Below are positions 13,111 to 25,750 of a DNA stretch of 64,000 bases, in pieces (within the stretch, counting starts at the first letter, position 1; each line of letters begins with the position of its first letter). The stretch comes from Piper betle (taxonomy: Eukaryota > Streptophyta > Magnoliopsida > Piperales > Piperaceae), in the NCBI GenBank assembly GCA_033002965.1, contig JAURVB010012608.1, positions 248,001-312,000 of the forward strand, given 5' to 3'. The notes beneath the pieces were generated by a model. The model did not search any database, was not told the origin of the DNA, and saw only the letters and a program-made list of their open reading frames with translations. The position numbers were made by a program, and so were the translations under genes.

Positions 13111-13629
13111 GAATGTTCTCGTTATAAGGAAAGAACGCCTTCATATTAGAAAGAGTTGGTTGAAGAAATGTATTGGCAGGGATGAAGACATAATTCCGTT
13201 TTAGTCCTAGATCATATGTTTTTTGCTTTAAACCTTGCATGCATATTTAATATGATCAAAGACGTGCATTGATTGGAAAACCTCATATTTTGAGCTAGTT
13301 ATAAGTAGTGATCATAATACCAAAATATAAACTCATCATAAGCAACGTCTTGCAACACTCTTGCTAATGATGAGTTTTTGGTTGGCCATAGTATGCCATA
13401 GTATGCCAAAATATATAATATGCCATAGTATCTAACGTTTAATGTTGGCCTCATGGCCTCCAAAATGGTCTTGCAACCGATGTTTAATGTAATACTTGTT
13501 AGGCCTTATGGGCCCCTAAAAGGAATTTGTAACCGGTGTTATAGGCCTCTCGTAATTCAAAAGCTAGTTCAAGGATAAAGTTTTCTCGTTAGCTTATATG
13601 TGCTGATATAGGATTAACCCAACAATTCT

Positions 13630-14515
13630 TCCCCTCACACATTATATCATCTGAATCATCTCTCCCTCCATACACGTTAGGTCAATATGTTATAGTAAAG
13701 TTTTAGAAGATTCCAAAAGGCAGCTCAATGAATAAGGTTTTTCCGTTAGCTTATATATAAGTCACCAACATTATTAACGAATGATGTGAAATTAATTCAA
13801 TAATTCTCCCCCTTACACATCATACCATCCAAATCATTTCAAACTCATGTAGGGTTAACCCAATAATTCTCCTTCTCACAAATCATACCATCCGAATTAT
13901 CTCCCCCTCACATATACGAAATCTATATATTATGGTGAAGTTCCAAGAGACTCCACATCATACCATCTAAATCACTTCTCTTTCACACATATTAAGTCCA
14001 TATATTATAGTGAAGTTTTCGGAGACCCAAATTTGGAACCTGACATACCATCTGAATTATCTCCCCCTCACACATATTTCTCCACATATTATAGCAAAGT
14101 TTCAAGAGACTCAAATTCGGTTTGGCCGACATACCATGAGGCAAACTGAGGCAACATCAAAACCAACCAGGTAAACCAACACCAAAATCAACCAGACTCT
14201 GATATTACAAGTTCCAGGAGACCACCCAATTCGAAACCTAACATACCATCTGAATCATCTCTCCCGCAAACATACTAGGTCACATATTATAGTGAAGTTT
14301 TAGAAGACTCTAATTAGGAGACCCTAATTCGGAACTTGACATACCATCTGAATTATCTTTCCCTCACACGCAATAAGCCAAATATTATAGTGAAGTTTCA
14401 GGAGACCCCAATTCAAAACTTGACATACCATTTGAATCATTTCTCCCTCACACATAGTAGGCCACATATTATAGTAAAGTTCTATGAGACTCCAATTTAT
14501 TTTGCTTGACATACC
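13630..14515. repeat. Degenerate tandem array, unit about 85-100 bp
   Basis: A unit built around CATACCATCTGAATCATCTC, then CACACAT and TATTATAGTGAAGTTT, recurs at about 13650, 13885, 13955, 14043, 14242, 14340 and 14425 with many substitutions and irregular spacing. Related sequence resumes at 15862 on the far side of a transposon and runs to about 16080. No protein is supported. Short open frames here are by-products of the repetition. The origin could be a decayed transposon or satellite. Confidence 0.75.
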
Positions 14516-15861
14516 CAAGGATGCAGAAATCGACCGATTCCACTCGGAATCAACTCATTTAAATTGGATCGGTGGCGATCCGGTTGAAAAAACACATGAA
14601 TCAGTCTCAAATTGAATCGGTCCGTGAATCGTTCGATTCAAACCGATTCTAGAATTGGCTCAAATCAGTCAATTTCGGACGACGACTGGGAGGTGGCAAT
14701 GGCGGCAACAGGCGACTGGGGGGGGGGGGGGTTGACGATTGAGGGAAGGATGATGGGCAGCGTCGGGGAGAGGAAGAGGGGATGAAATTGCAGTAGCATT
14801 CTCGTAATTAAAAGTTGACTCAACTCTGATTCGAGTCAAAAATAATAACTAACTCCAAATAATTCAAAAAAATATATATGGATAAAAATTATAAAATATA
14901 ATACAAATCATAATATAAAAATGACATCGAAATAACATGTTTTATAATTAATAACCCACCAATTATGTCTAAGTTGAAATTTTTGTAAGACCGATTTAGA
15001 CTGATTCAACTCACTGTTGCACGAATCGGCAGCGTGCCGATCCGATTTTGGGGCCGAATTGGTTGGCCCCGAATCGGCGTCCAACTCGGTCGAGCCACCC
15101 CGATTCCGACCGATTTAAATCGGATTCGGAATTGGGGTGAATCGGGAAAAATCAGTTTTTTGGGTAAATTACCAAATGCCCTAGGTATAATATTAATTCA
15201 ATTATTTAAATAAGGGTAAAATTGGAATTTAAAATTTAAAAACCTAAACTTACCCGATGGCGGCGACTGGGCGACTGGGGGGACGATCTGGAGGGCGGGC
15301 GCGGTGGCAGGGGAGGCGGGGAGGGAGAGGGAGGGGCTGGCAAGGGGAGGCGGGGCGCGGCGGGCGCATGACAGGGCGCGACGGGTCGGGTCTGGGGGAG
15401 GGGGGCGCGGCGGCGGCGACTTGGAAGGAGGGTGGATGGGGGAGAGAACGGCCGTGGGTGAGAAATAACCGTGGTGGCATTTTTGTAATTAAAACTTGAC
15501 TCATGTCCGACTCGAGTACAAAATAATAACTAATTCAAAATAATTTTAAAAAAATCTAAAAAATATAAAAAAATATCATAAAATATAATATATAATAATA
15601 ATATCAAAATGACATCAATATTTAATTTTTATATATTTATTTATGAGTTGTCAAATTATTATATATAACCGATTTGGCTGATTCAATTGGACCGATTCCT
15701 GTCTGATTTAGACCGATTCCGATTCCGACTCCTTGGAAAATCTATTCCGATTCCGATTCCGATTTATGCAACCATGATTCAACTGAACCGATTTAGATCG
15801 ATTCGATCTAATTCAGTGACAAAAATCGATTCCGATTCCAATTTTGATTTTTGCAACTATA
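14516..15861. mobile_element. Outer hAT-like non-autonomous transposon, split by a nested copy
   Basis: The element starts CAAGGATGC and ends GCAACTATA, and is flanked by identical 8-base direct repeats GACATACC (14508-14515 and 15862-15869). Eight-base target duplications and short CA-TG type ends are typical of the hAT superfamily. Its edges are rich in variants of ATCGGAATCGG. Without the inner insertion and its duplicated target the element is about 573 bp. There is no transposase coding, so it must have been moved by an enzyme from elsewhere. A run of 14 G lies at 14718-14731. GACATACC also occurs naturally in the surrounding array, which slightly weakens the target-duplication argument here. 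Confidence 0.8.
15012..15776. mobile_element. Inner hAT-like element nested in its own relative
   Basis: This 765-bp element starts CACTGTTGC and ends GCAACCATG. It is flanked by perfect 8-base repeats ATTCAACT (15004-15011 and 15777-15784), and the flanking sequence belongs to the outer element. The middle (15255-15440) is a GC-rich block that is open on both strands by composition alone, like the GC-rich cores of the copies at 28.7 and 39.4 kb. It inserted after the outer copy was already in place. Confidence 0.85.
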
Positions 15862-15869
15862 GACATACC

Positions 15870-17700
15870 ATAAAACCATCCAGGCAAACCAAAGTGAAGT
15901 TCCATGATATCATTGTTGGGCCATATGGTTCCCTATGGTCCTCCAAAACGGACTTATAATAAGTTTTATAAGTCTTTTTTAATCTAAAAATCAATTTAAG
16001 AAATAAGGCATTCTCATTAGCATACGTACAAGTCACCAATATTATTTACGACCGATGTGAAATAAACTAAAAAGTAACTAGATCACAAACTTCCATTTTC
16101 AAGCAATGTCACTTTCCCTTCATATATAGAGTACTTAGCAGAATGATCAGAAATATTCACTATCTGATGAACACTGATGAGTCTTATGACTTTGATTTGA
16201 GAGGTAGATGGATAATGGAGCTAGGAGAGATTCAAGAGTCCCTCCTCATCTCTTTCTTGCACTACTAATGGTGGTTTTAGGGATGTCGTAATTCTTCTGC
16301 ATAATAAGAATCACTTGTTTCTTGTCCGTCGGGCTTGCTAAATTACTTTGTTAACGTGCATAGCTTGTGAATCAAATCTCTTTTTTCCCTTAAGCACTAA
16401 TTGTCAATCCGATCTGGATCAACTTTGTATATAAGTGTTTTCCAAGTATTGTCACCATGTCTTTGCCTTGTTCTAGTTCTAAAGTAATAATTCAGAGTCT
16501 TGGGAATTTTGGACTGTAACAATTGTCTCAAGGCCTTAATTACTCACTTAGCCAATATACATACCGTATTACGCATGAACTATGCCCACCTAGAGGCCCA
16601 TCTAGGATCTCTAAGAGAATGCAACTGGGCTAGCTTAGATAGGCCAAATGGGCTGCCTTGTAAATCCAGGCCCAACCCGGCTGGAACTTGGTAGGGCCCG
16701 AAGACCGGCCTGGCCCAACCGTGCGCGGATCTGTGCGCCATTTGGCAACACGGGCCCATTAATCCGATGGACAGGGCCTGTCCCCCACCTGCGTCCACAT
16801 TCCACAATCACATTAATCCACTGACTTGGAATTTTTCTTTTTTACAAGCAGTTCCTGAACCTTAGTCATAAAATTATACACTTAGCTTAAGCTCAACTTA
16901 AGTTATAATGCATGACTTGTGCCAAATTTAACCCAAATTTAAACTATTTTTCGACGATTTATCAAATATATCAATCTACCATTTGTTAACGTTATAAAGG
17001 ATTTCATTTCTAGAGTTTCAAAGAGATCACTTCAACTATCTTGATACGAATGCAAATTTAATTCAGAAGATTTCTAAAGCAGAAATTTTATTATTTTACG
17101 TAAGTTTTATAAATATAAAAGAATAAATATCATTATTAAAATAATAATACCCATGAATGTTTTTACATTTTATTTGAACCTCGTAAAAGTTAACGTGCCT
17201 AATTTAATTATATTGTCTGCTCTATTTTTAGGTTAAATATAGTTAGTGTTGTTTTTAATATATAATATCCTTCTCATAAATATCAGTGTAGACCTATTCC
17301 AATCTTAAGTTTTAAAAATCTAACTCTCATAACGATTGATTAACGGGTGTGTGTATATTTTTTTGTATAAAATAATAGTTATCTTTATTCACATCGAAGG
17401 CAGTTTTTTAATTAATAGAAAAATAAAATATAATTGGGCAAAATCATGCTTGACAGAGTAGAGTCAAAAAAAAAAAATCGTAAGAGTGACTTGATTTTTT
17501 TTTCTCAAAAACATTAATAACATAAAAAATTATTTTTGACAATTTCTCATATTTCCTCATTAGAATATTTTTTTTCTAATTTTCTTTTAATTTCAAACAA
17601 ATCGTGGTTTTCAAAAGGAAAACTGTTTATCTTAAATATATTATTTTTATATTCCTCAAATATATATTTAGGAATTGCCATTTGCATCGGAATTGAGAGA
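15870..17700. other. Repeat-derived and AT-rich spacer
   Basis: 15870-16080 continues the array of 13.6-14.5 kb. A GC-rich patch at about 16600-16800 contains repeated GGCC and GGGCC words and looks like a transposon or LTR fragment, but I found no ends or coding domains. From 16810 to 17700 the DNA is AT-rich and no gene is seen. Confidence 0.4.
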
Positions 17701-17767
17701 GCCGTAAACGTTGGGATCATTTCTGTCGTCAACCCATCGCCCGACTTCTTTGGTGTCCGCAACCGTT

Positions 17768-17770
<3 letters not shown>

Positions 17771-17802
<32 letters not shown>

Positions 17803-17803
17803 G
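17771..17803. repeat. GCC trinucleotide repeat in the 5' leader of the CTLH gene
   Basis: About eleven GCC units lie roughly 60-90 bases upstream of the start codon at 17862, presumably in the 5' untranslated region. The tract also falls inside an upstream out-of-frame open reading frame, where it would encode a polyalanine run. Confidence 0.8.
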
Positions 17804-17861
17804 TTCTCTTCCTCCTTCTTCCATCATCTCGTCATCCTCAACCTCAACCTCGCCGGAAAAA

Positions 17862-20800
17862 ATGGAGTCGGTGGCGGTGAACTGGGAGGCGCTGGACGCC
17901 CTCCTCATCGACTTCGCCAAATCGGAGAACCTGCTCGACGACCCCTCGCCCTCCCCGCCCGCCTCCGCCGCCTACCGCTCCCGCCTCCTCATCCGCCGCA
18001 TTCGCCGCTCCCTCGACTCCGGCGACCTCGACCTCGCCTTCCACCTCCTCCGCCACCACGCCCCCGCCGTCCTCGACGACCACCGTATCCTCTTTCGCCT
18101 TCTCAAGCAGGTTTCTCCTCGCTCCCTCTTCTTTCTTCTTCTTGTTCTTCTTCTCTCCCCTCGGCTCTTCTTTGTTTTTTTTTGTTATATCTGCAATTTT
18201 GTTTAGATTTGCTGCGCTGTCAAAACAAAAATTGATTCTTTGTGATTGTTGATTGGTGAAGAAATTTATTGAGCTGTTGAGGAGGGGGACGGAAGGTGAT
18301 CGCGAGTCCGCTATTCAGTGTCTGAGGACGTCGCTTGCTCCCTGTGCCCTAAATGCATACCCGGTACTTCTAAGAACTGATTCTTTTTATTTTTCTTTTT
18401 ATTTTCTAAAAAAAACCATATTGGACTAGTAGTTCTGGAAATGTAATTTGGCAATTCAACGACTTCTTTCATATTATGATGCGTCTAATATGTTAGTTAT
18501 ACGTTTGGTTAGGGATTAATGCCAGACATTGATGCGGGGAGAATGAAATTTATTAAATATACAACAACCATATTGGAATTTGCAATTGCTGTTTTAGTAA
18601 ATACTTCTTATATGAGTTTGTGTTTTATTGATTAATGAATAATAATTATGGATATTTCGTACTTATTATGCCCCCAAGAAGATTAAAGTGTTCATAATTT
18701 AAAATTTCTATTTAAAAAAAATTTACGCTGATTGAAAACAACTCAAGGAAATTGACTTCCGTGGATCGAATTGTATATAACCTTATATCTATGTGGTCGA
18801 TCTCTCCAAATTCATTAGTTTCCACAACCAAACTGATTATAGTTAACCTATCTTAAATAAGAATTCAATGAGTCATTAAAATAGTTATAGAAGCAGGTTA
18901 TTTCTAAACATGTTGCATTGTAGTCAAAGGTCGTATTTTTTATTGTATTAATTCGGAATTATATATTCAGAAAAATTTTGGAGCTTTCTTTCTCCAACTT
19001 TTGGGGAAGGATGCTCTCAAACTTCTTTTTTTAAGAATAAAATAACGCTATGGAAGAACCTATGGTCTGTTGTGGCTGTTTTTTTTAAACAGTTTTTAGA
19101 AATATTTCTCTTTATTTTGGGACCATGAGATTTAGCATTGTTAAGATCTTGGAACATTGTGTCATACTATCTATGTAACATGTCTTCAAGATTGATGCGA
19201 AGGGCTTCGAGCAATATGGCCGTTGTGTTACCTTAAGGTTGCCTTTTTGGTAGTGATGTTAGATTATGCTTCTCTAACTTCAATTATTTTGTAATCCAGG
19301 AAGCATATGAGGAGTTCAAGCATGCTTTACTTGCTTTTATATATGACAAAGAGGATAAAACCTCCCCAGTGGCAAATGAGGTTTTTCTTTCTTTCTTTTC
19401 TCTGTTGTCATTTTTGTTAACAGGAAGAAATTTGATTTGCAATTTTCTGTTTGGAGCAAATTCAGAGGATTTTTGATATTATATATTTGGATTTTTTTTA
19501 AAAAAAAACTGAAAAGCTGTGCGAATAAGTGTCGCAGATTGAGAATTTTTTTATGAGAATTACACATGTGTGAAGATCTTATAATTAGGAAGAGTTCAAT
19601 TGTGTGGTATAAGAATTTAATCTCAATGGTTCATATGACAGAATATTTTTTTCATGAGTATTGGGAATCTCTTAGAGGAAACTTGCTAGTGGAATCAATT
19701 ATTGACACAGCAAGGAAGATGGGAAAAAACAAGAAGATGAATAATGACAGCCAAGGGTGAAGATCACAGTTTGTAATTTATGACTTTGATCGGCTTCCTA
19801 TGCAATGATCAATATAGATGTGCTGGTTAATAAAGCACAGAAACAAAAAAGCTCGTGAGTAATGTAGACTTATACTGATGTTATTGAAGTTAAAGCTTAT
19901 AGTGCAATCTTGGTTCCGTAGGTTCTATTTTTTGTTTGCTTGAGATGGTTGCCTCTAGTCATAGATTTTACAGTCAACCAGTTTGTGGCTCATGTAGTTT
20001 TTTGGGGTTCTTATTGATGTGACTACACATTTACATGGACAAGAAACCATATGGGCCTAAGAGATTTCTCTAAAATGTCCTGTTAATAATTTTTTTTCTT
20101 TTAAAAAAATCTTTAAAAATGGTCCATGAACTGCAAATGGAACTTCCTAAGGGCTCACTTTTACTTTTGCTAATATGTTCATTTGCTGCTACTTTTAGTG
20201 GTCGGAAAAGAGAAGGACTGAGCTGGCAGGATTACTATCCTCTATTTTGAGAGCCCAGTTGAAGGCATATGATCCTCTTTTTTCTATGACTTTAAAGTAC
20301 TTGATAAGGTGCTAACCATTTCCTGTTTTTGTTTAGTATAATTTAATGTTCCATGCATATTTAGAGCTTTCCTGATCTATTTTTGTCCAGCATACATAAA
20401 GCATTTTGTTTTCGCCAAGAGGTTGCATCTCCTATCTCAGATCTTACTGAGAGGTTACTTCTTGAGGACCGCGACCCTCCTGTGACCCCACAAGAATCAT
20501 CGTTAGAGGCACCCCCATTTGATGAGGTACAGATGAAGTTTTATGTGACTATCTTTATTCCTGTATTTTAATCTTCATTTTAATTTTGGGTTTGTGTATA
20601 TATTTAATACGTATCATTTCTTGAACCTAATTCCGGATCTACTTTTATTTCTATGTTGTTTTTTGAAATAGAATGACCAATTATTTTTTTTTCAATTTTG
20701 ATACCATGATCACTTACTCTTTAGGTTGATATCCAAGCCCTGGCACAAGCTGTTGAGCTAACTCGTCAAGGTGCTGTTGATAGCTTGAAGTTTTCTAAGG

Positions 20801-23800
20801 GGCACCTCTTTCAAGCATTTCAGGTGCTTTGAATCTTTTTTATTGCTTTATATTTTTTCTACTTGACTGTATTTTTTTGGGGATTCTATGTTTTATGTGT
20901 TTCCTTCTCAGCTTTTGGTGTTTGTTGTCTTTTTTCATTGTTACTTGCAGTATGAGTTATGTAGGATGCACCTGGATATTCCCTTGCTTGATGAGCTGGT
21001 TCATGAATATTGTGTCTACAGGGGATTAGTGGAGAGTGGGCTTTCAACACAGTCAGGTATGGCATAGTTCCTATGGTCACTTCTTCTCATAAAATTGCTA
21101 AATACACTTGTATTCTGTTGATGAGTTTGTATGTGTTGTCATTGTAATTAATTTAAACAGTAATTTTTAAGGTTGCTACACCTTCTACTTTCCCAGGTTC
21201 AAAGACACTCCAAGAAGATGCTGAGTGCAATTCACATACTGAAAATTCGTTGCTGACCTTAGAGCATACGTCCAGCCATGTTTCAGATGGAGAAGCATCC
21301 ATTAACACAGAAACTGTGAGCTCTTTAGGAACTGAGATTGAATCAAAGTATGCAAATCAGGTTTTGAACAATCATGAGGATTGTAGTACAAGTGAACCAC
21401 ATCCTTCTGGAACTTTCAACAGACGGTCGTTGAAGAACAGGAATCATGTAACTTCTGATAGATCTAGCCGCAAGAGATGGAGAGGCAGGCTAGAGAGAAT
21501 TGACTTGTCACACGACCTATCTGCTGATGCAAGCCACGAGAAAGATCATTTGTTTATAACCAACGAGGTTTATAAGGCAAAAGATGAAGCAAAGGTTTGT
21601 TGCTATATGCACTTGTGTTTTCACATGATTGAGTATCTTTTAGTTTAAGTAGTCATAGCTTGAGGGGAAGTGTTGAGAAATTACGTGCATGACACTGAGA
21701 GGTGTCAAGTTTGTTTGACTCGTTCAAACGTGACAATTTGAACTTGAATTGTAGTTAGAATGAATCCTTATCTTTGAGGGATCAGTTGTAAGTCTAGAAA
21801 AGAAAGCTTTGCAGCCATAGGGAATTCATGTTGAATTCACCCTTTCTTTATCTTGTCTTATTAAATTTTCTTACATACCATTTCAACAAAGTGCTAATTG
21901 CAATTGTTTGGGACTTGCTTTCCTATTGAATTGCGACTGTGGCTTCTTGTAATCTGACTTTGCAGTTTTGTCTTGCAGACATCTAGTATATGTCCATATC
22001 TGGGGAAAGCTATTAATATGGATGACAAGTATGAAGTTGTTTTGGAGATGAGGGAGATGGCTCGAAGGGGCATGACCGCTGAAGTAATAGATGAAATAAA
22101 TGCTATGGATCCTGATTTTTTTGTTCAGAATCCTGTCCTTCTTTTCCAACTTAAACAGGTAAAAAATTGCATTTTTTACGTAATGAAACGATGAAATGTT
22201 TATTTCTGTTTACAGAAAATTCAACAAGTGTCAAATTGTCTGAGATATTGAGTAACTGTTCTATATGCTTGTGACTTATGTAATTGGTGCATAGGACAGT
22301 TTTCTTAGACCAGTCTCCGTTATCATCTCAAGTTTCAGGTTTTCCTGAATGGCACCTGTATTGTTTCTTTACGAGGGTGATTGCCATCATTATCCATAAA
22401 ATTTAAAATGTGATTATGAATGCCATGTTTGTCTAACATTGCCTATCAGAGGTCTGTCTCCTTTCTGACTTTCCTCTAATTGTTTTTGTCTTTCCTCGAA
22501 TCATTTCAGGCTATGGCAGGGATGGGGAATGATCAATATATCTTTTACCCTTCTATTTATATGTCCAATTTCCAAAATATAACTTTGTTATTCCTTAATT
22601 TTTCTGTTACTCTTTATTATACTCTGTTATATACTCATTATTTTAGCCTCTCCAATCCATATCAGTGTAGGATGCTATTATGTTGACCTAACTCCTATTA
22701 TTTTCTGATAAATCAAGTGGTTATCTATGTGTCTTCCATATGGCAGTTTTTTTTCCTCTTTATAAATAACTTGTGTATAGCTTGTTCTTCTTTTCTTAGT
22801 CAGCACACAATACTTTTAATTTACTTAAACAGAGAACTGTTGGGTTGTCTGTGTGCGTCTAACTTTTGTGTCAATATTTTGTGCATTATTTGTAGCACAT
22901 AGCTGTCTTGGTGGGAAGTAGACATTTTAATAAGAATTGATGACTTGAAAAATTAAGCAAAAGTTAAAATGCATACTTAGAAAATAATGCACAATATCAC
23001 CACCATCACCTACTCTTTATCTCAGCTTGGGCCAGGCATTAGTTTTGTTTCCGTTTTTTGTTGTTTAACAAAGTCCGCCATAAGCATGCATTGCCAGTCC
23101 CAAGCCCAAAGTAAAGGAGAAGGTTGGTGTGGGAAGGGCATCTGGTCTTTAGTCATCTGTAACCACATGGATCCATGTCATTAATTGCTTTTCACGAAGA
23201 AAATGAAGGTGCTGACAATATTAATCTTCTGATTTTCCAATAGCAAATATGGTAACATAGAAAATATTGTGTTGTGTTTTAAACAAATAACTACAGTTGA
23301 AAATGGCATGGTAAGTTTTGATCAAGTTCAACTGTATGACCTGACTATAAAAAATGTTTACATGGAAGGAATTATTGATGGAATAGTATGTATAAATTTC
23401 ATGATTGCATTTGTTTTTCGGACACTATATTTGGATTCATGTTGGTTTAAATGGTTACTGAATTTGGTGATGGTTTGCAGATTGAATTTCTTAAGCTGGT
23501 CAATAATGGTGATAATGGCGGTGCTTTGAAGATTGCATCTTCTTATATGGGTCCTCTTGCAGCTGCTAATCCGAATTTGATGAAGCCATTGAAGGAGACT
23601 TTACTGGCTTTGCTTAAACCTGCCAAAGATGTGCCATCAAAAGGTGTACCTTTCTCAGTTCTAGCCACATCCTTGCAGGTAATTGATTGATTGCATTTAT
23701 ATTTTATCAAGCTTAAAAATTAGCTTATTTGAAGCCATTATTTTTTCCTGGTGGTCAGATGGCTATCTTTCTTGCTATTGGTGTTTTTAATATGGGATCT

Positions 23801-24416
23801 TTGATTTGTGTATTTTGAAGGTGGCAATGGGAAAGAGGTTGGGAATTGATGAACCACAGCTGATGAAGATAATGAGAGCGACAGTCCACACACATAATGA
23901 ATGGTTCAGGCTTCAAATGTGTAGTGACAGGTTTGAGGGGCTTCTGAAGATTGATTGTCTCAAGGAAATTGATGCTCCTTTGTGCTTGGATGCTACATCC
24001 AAGACGAGCATGGAGACTTGCAGTCAGGGTTCTCAAATTACCATATCTTCCACTAATCGGATTTCGGAAGATGGAAGCAGCCCTAGCCAGGAGTCTCCCA
24101 AGGAGCTTGCATGTGATGAAGCTGCTATACTCAAAGTAATGGTAAGATTTTTAAGCCGTAAGCTTGCTTATTCAAGGACTCCTCTTTTTAAAAGAAAAAA
24201 ATTAATGCCTCAATACTAATCTAGTTTCTGGCTGGTATCAATCTTTAAGTTCTTTTCTTCTTTTCAGTGGGCAACAATTGTTAAGAGTACTTGATTTAGA
24301 ATTCTGAAACATGAATCATGCAGGAGTTTCTAGCTTTGCCAAGGGCGGAGGCTATCCATCTTCTTGCTCAATACAACGGGAATGCGGAGACTGTGATCCA
24401 GCAGATATTTGCATGA
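17862..24416 (+). CDS. CTLH/CRA-domain (RanBPM-like) protein
   Basis: Twelve exons join in frame: 17862-18110, 18262-18363, 19300-19380, 20199-20308, 20391-20526, 20725-20823, 20951-21056, 21197-21594, 21979-22158, 23481-23678, 23821-24141 and 24324-24416, giving 690 residues. Residues 1-117 (AVNWEALDALLIDFAKSENL, then SRLLIRRIRRSLDSGDLDLA) form a CTLH-type helical region. The CRA-like part continues to about residue 290. Residues 296-428 are polar and probably disordered. A second CTLH-like unit begins about residue 440 (EVVLEMREMARRGMTAEVID), and the C-terminus ends AETVIQQIFA. Proteins with these domains act as scaffold subunits of GID/CTLH-type E3 ubiquitin ligases or as RanBPM-like adaptors. 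This family is plant-specific in layout and its role is not defined by the sequence. The first exon is very GC-rich and later exons AT-rich. No lesion is seen. Confidence 0.9.
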
Positions 24417-25283
24417 TGCGGAGCTGTGTACATATACATATAAAGAGTAATCCCAATCGATCCAAGTAATTTTTTTTCCCAAGAATAAATATGTAGTTCG
24501 TGTATATAACAACAGGGTCGACAAGGTGCAGTATTTGGTGACACCTGCGGCGGTTGTATCATTCATTCCTTGTACATTGTAGATAGAATGGCCAACTATA
24601 GCTAAAATAAGGAGAGAAGTGGGCTGAATTAATTGATTAATAAAACATTTTTTGAAAGGCATATGCTGATTATGATGTCATTTTATGGGGTTAAAAGCCA
24701 CAGTAGCAGTGGATGTCTAATTCAAGGTTCTATCTCCACCTCCTTTTTATGAAGGCTCCTGGTGACTGCCCGTCCTCTTGCGTATACACTGTTGGTTCGA
24801 TTCTTGGTGAAGTTCGAGTTGCGCGACAGCGGCAGGCTCAGAGTCGTGTTCAAGGGCCATACTGGTCTTCTGTTTAAACTTAAAAAAGTTTAAAAGGAGT
24901 TGCTATAACGAGGTTAAAAATGTGAACATCATCTCAACGTGACCAGTGAGAAGGTAGAGAGCGGTAAATATAGCCTTGAGCTGTAGCTTCCTCGTGAATC
25001 ATCAGTGTTGTTACGGCGTTTGATGTAGGAAATCTTTCTTTTTCAGACATGTCCAGATCTGTAACAGGCTCAAATCTGACTCTTGAGGCCACTGGGCAGG
25101 AGATTGAATAATGGAGAAGCCGGGCCTTGAATGTTGGAATTATGCAAGGGGGTAAATGCACCAATCCACCCCCCGTGTATGCCCCCATGGACATTGTCAC
25201 TCAATGCCTAGGTCACGTAGTCGCCATGGATACAAGTTGTGTCAAGATTATGCTCCCCAGTCGTGGGTGTGGCCTGGATTTTA
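24417..25283. other. 3' flank of the CTLH gene and spacer
   Basis: The first 250 bases are probably 3' untranslated region (AATAAA-like words near 24640). The rest, to the copia LTR at 25284, has mixed composition and one unremarkable open frame on the minus strand. I recognise nothing in it. Confidence 0.4.
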
Positions 25284-25294
25284 TGTTTGATTTT

Positions 25295-25335
<41 letters not shown>

Positions 25336-25736
25336 GTTATTATTTAATGTTAGTCTAAATTTAAATGATTTATTAAAGTTAAAATTTAATTGGCAATTAA
25401 TATAAGTGTAAATAGATATTATTTTTGTAATTTTTTTACGATGAATTAAATTAAAATTATAAAAAATAAGGATATAAAAAGGAGGTCATGGTCTCTAAAT
25501 ATATAAGTAATTTTTTGTTCTGACATTTCATAGTCTAAAAACTTTGGTCTTAAAGAACTCATACTGAATTTGGAAAATTAAAACTTAAGGAAGTAAAGAA
25601 TCATTTTGATTTTATAGATTCAGGTGCACTTCCGCTATTAAATTTTATTTCTTGATGATTTAATCTGAAAAAGGTTAAGGTTTTATAGTGATGGTTTTAT
25701 CATCTGTATAATTTAGTTGAAATTAAAGTTATAACA
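25284..25736 (+). repeat. 5' LTR of the copia element
   Basis: It begins TGTTTGATTTTGG and ends GTTATAACA, is about 453 bp long, and starts with a TA microsatellite. It is homologous along its length to 31681-32204, with many substitutions, which indicates an old insertion. Confidence 0.85.
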
Positions 25737-25738
25737 AG

Positions 25739-25750
25739 TGGTATCTGAAC
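25739..25750 (+). other. Primer-binding site of the copia element
   Basis: TGGTATCTGAAC, two bases after the 5' LTR, differs from the usual initiator-Met tRNA primer site TGGTATCAGAGC at two positions. It marks where reverse transcription would have begun. Confidence 0.85.

Noticed and set aside
15250..15504. Open frames on both strands in a GC-rich block
   Set aside because: They lie in the core of a non-autonomous transposon, have low-complexity Pro/Arg/Gly content and no domain. Related cores at 28.9 and 39.7 kb differ in frame.
16580..16807. 75-codon minus-strand frame in a GC-rich patch
   Set aside because: It is built from GGCC-type repeats and looks like a transposon fragment. No protein similarity was recognised.
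25279..25283. Target duplication for the copia element
   Set aside because: TTTTA before the 5' LTR does not match ACATT after the 3' LTR. Either the ends have mutated or my LTR borders are a few bases off.
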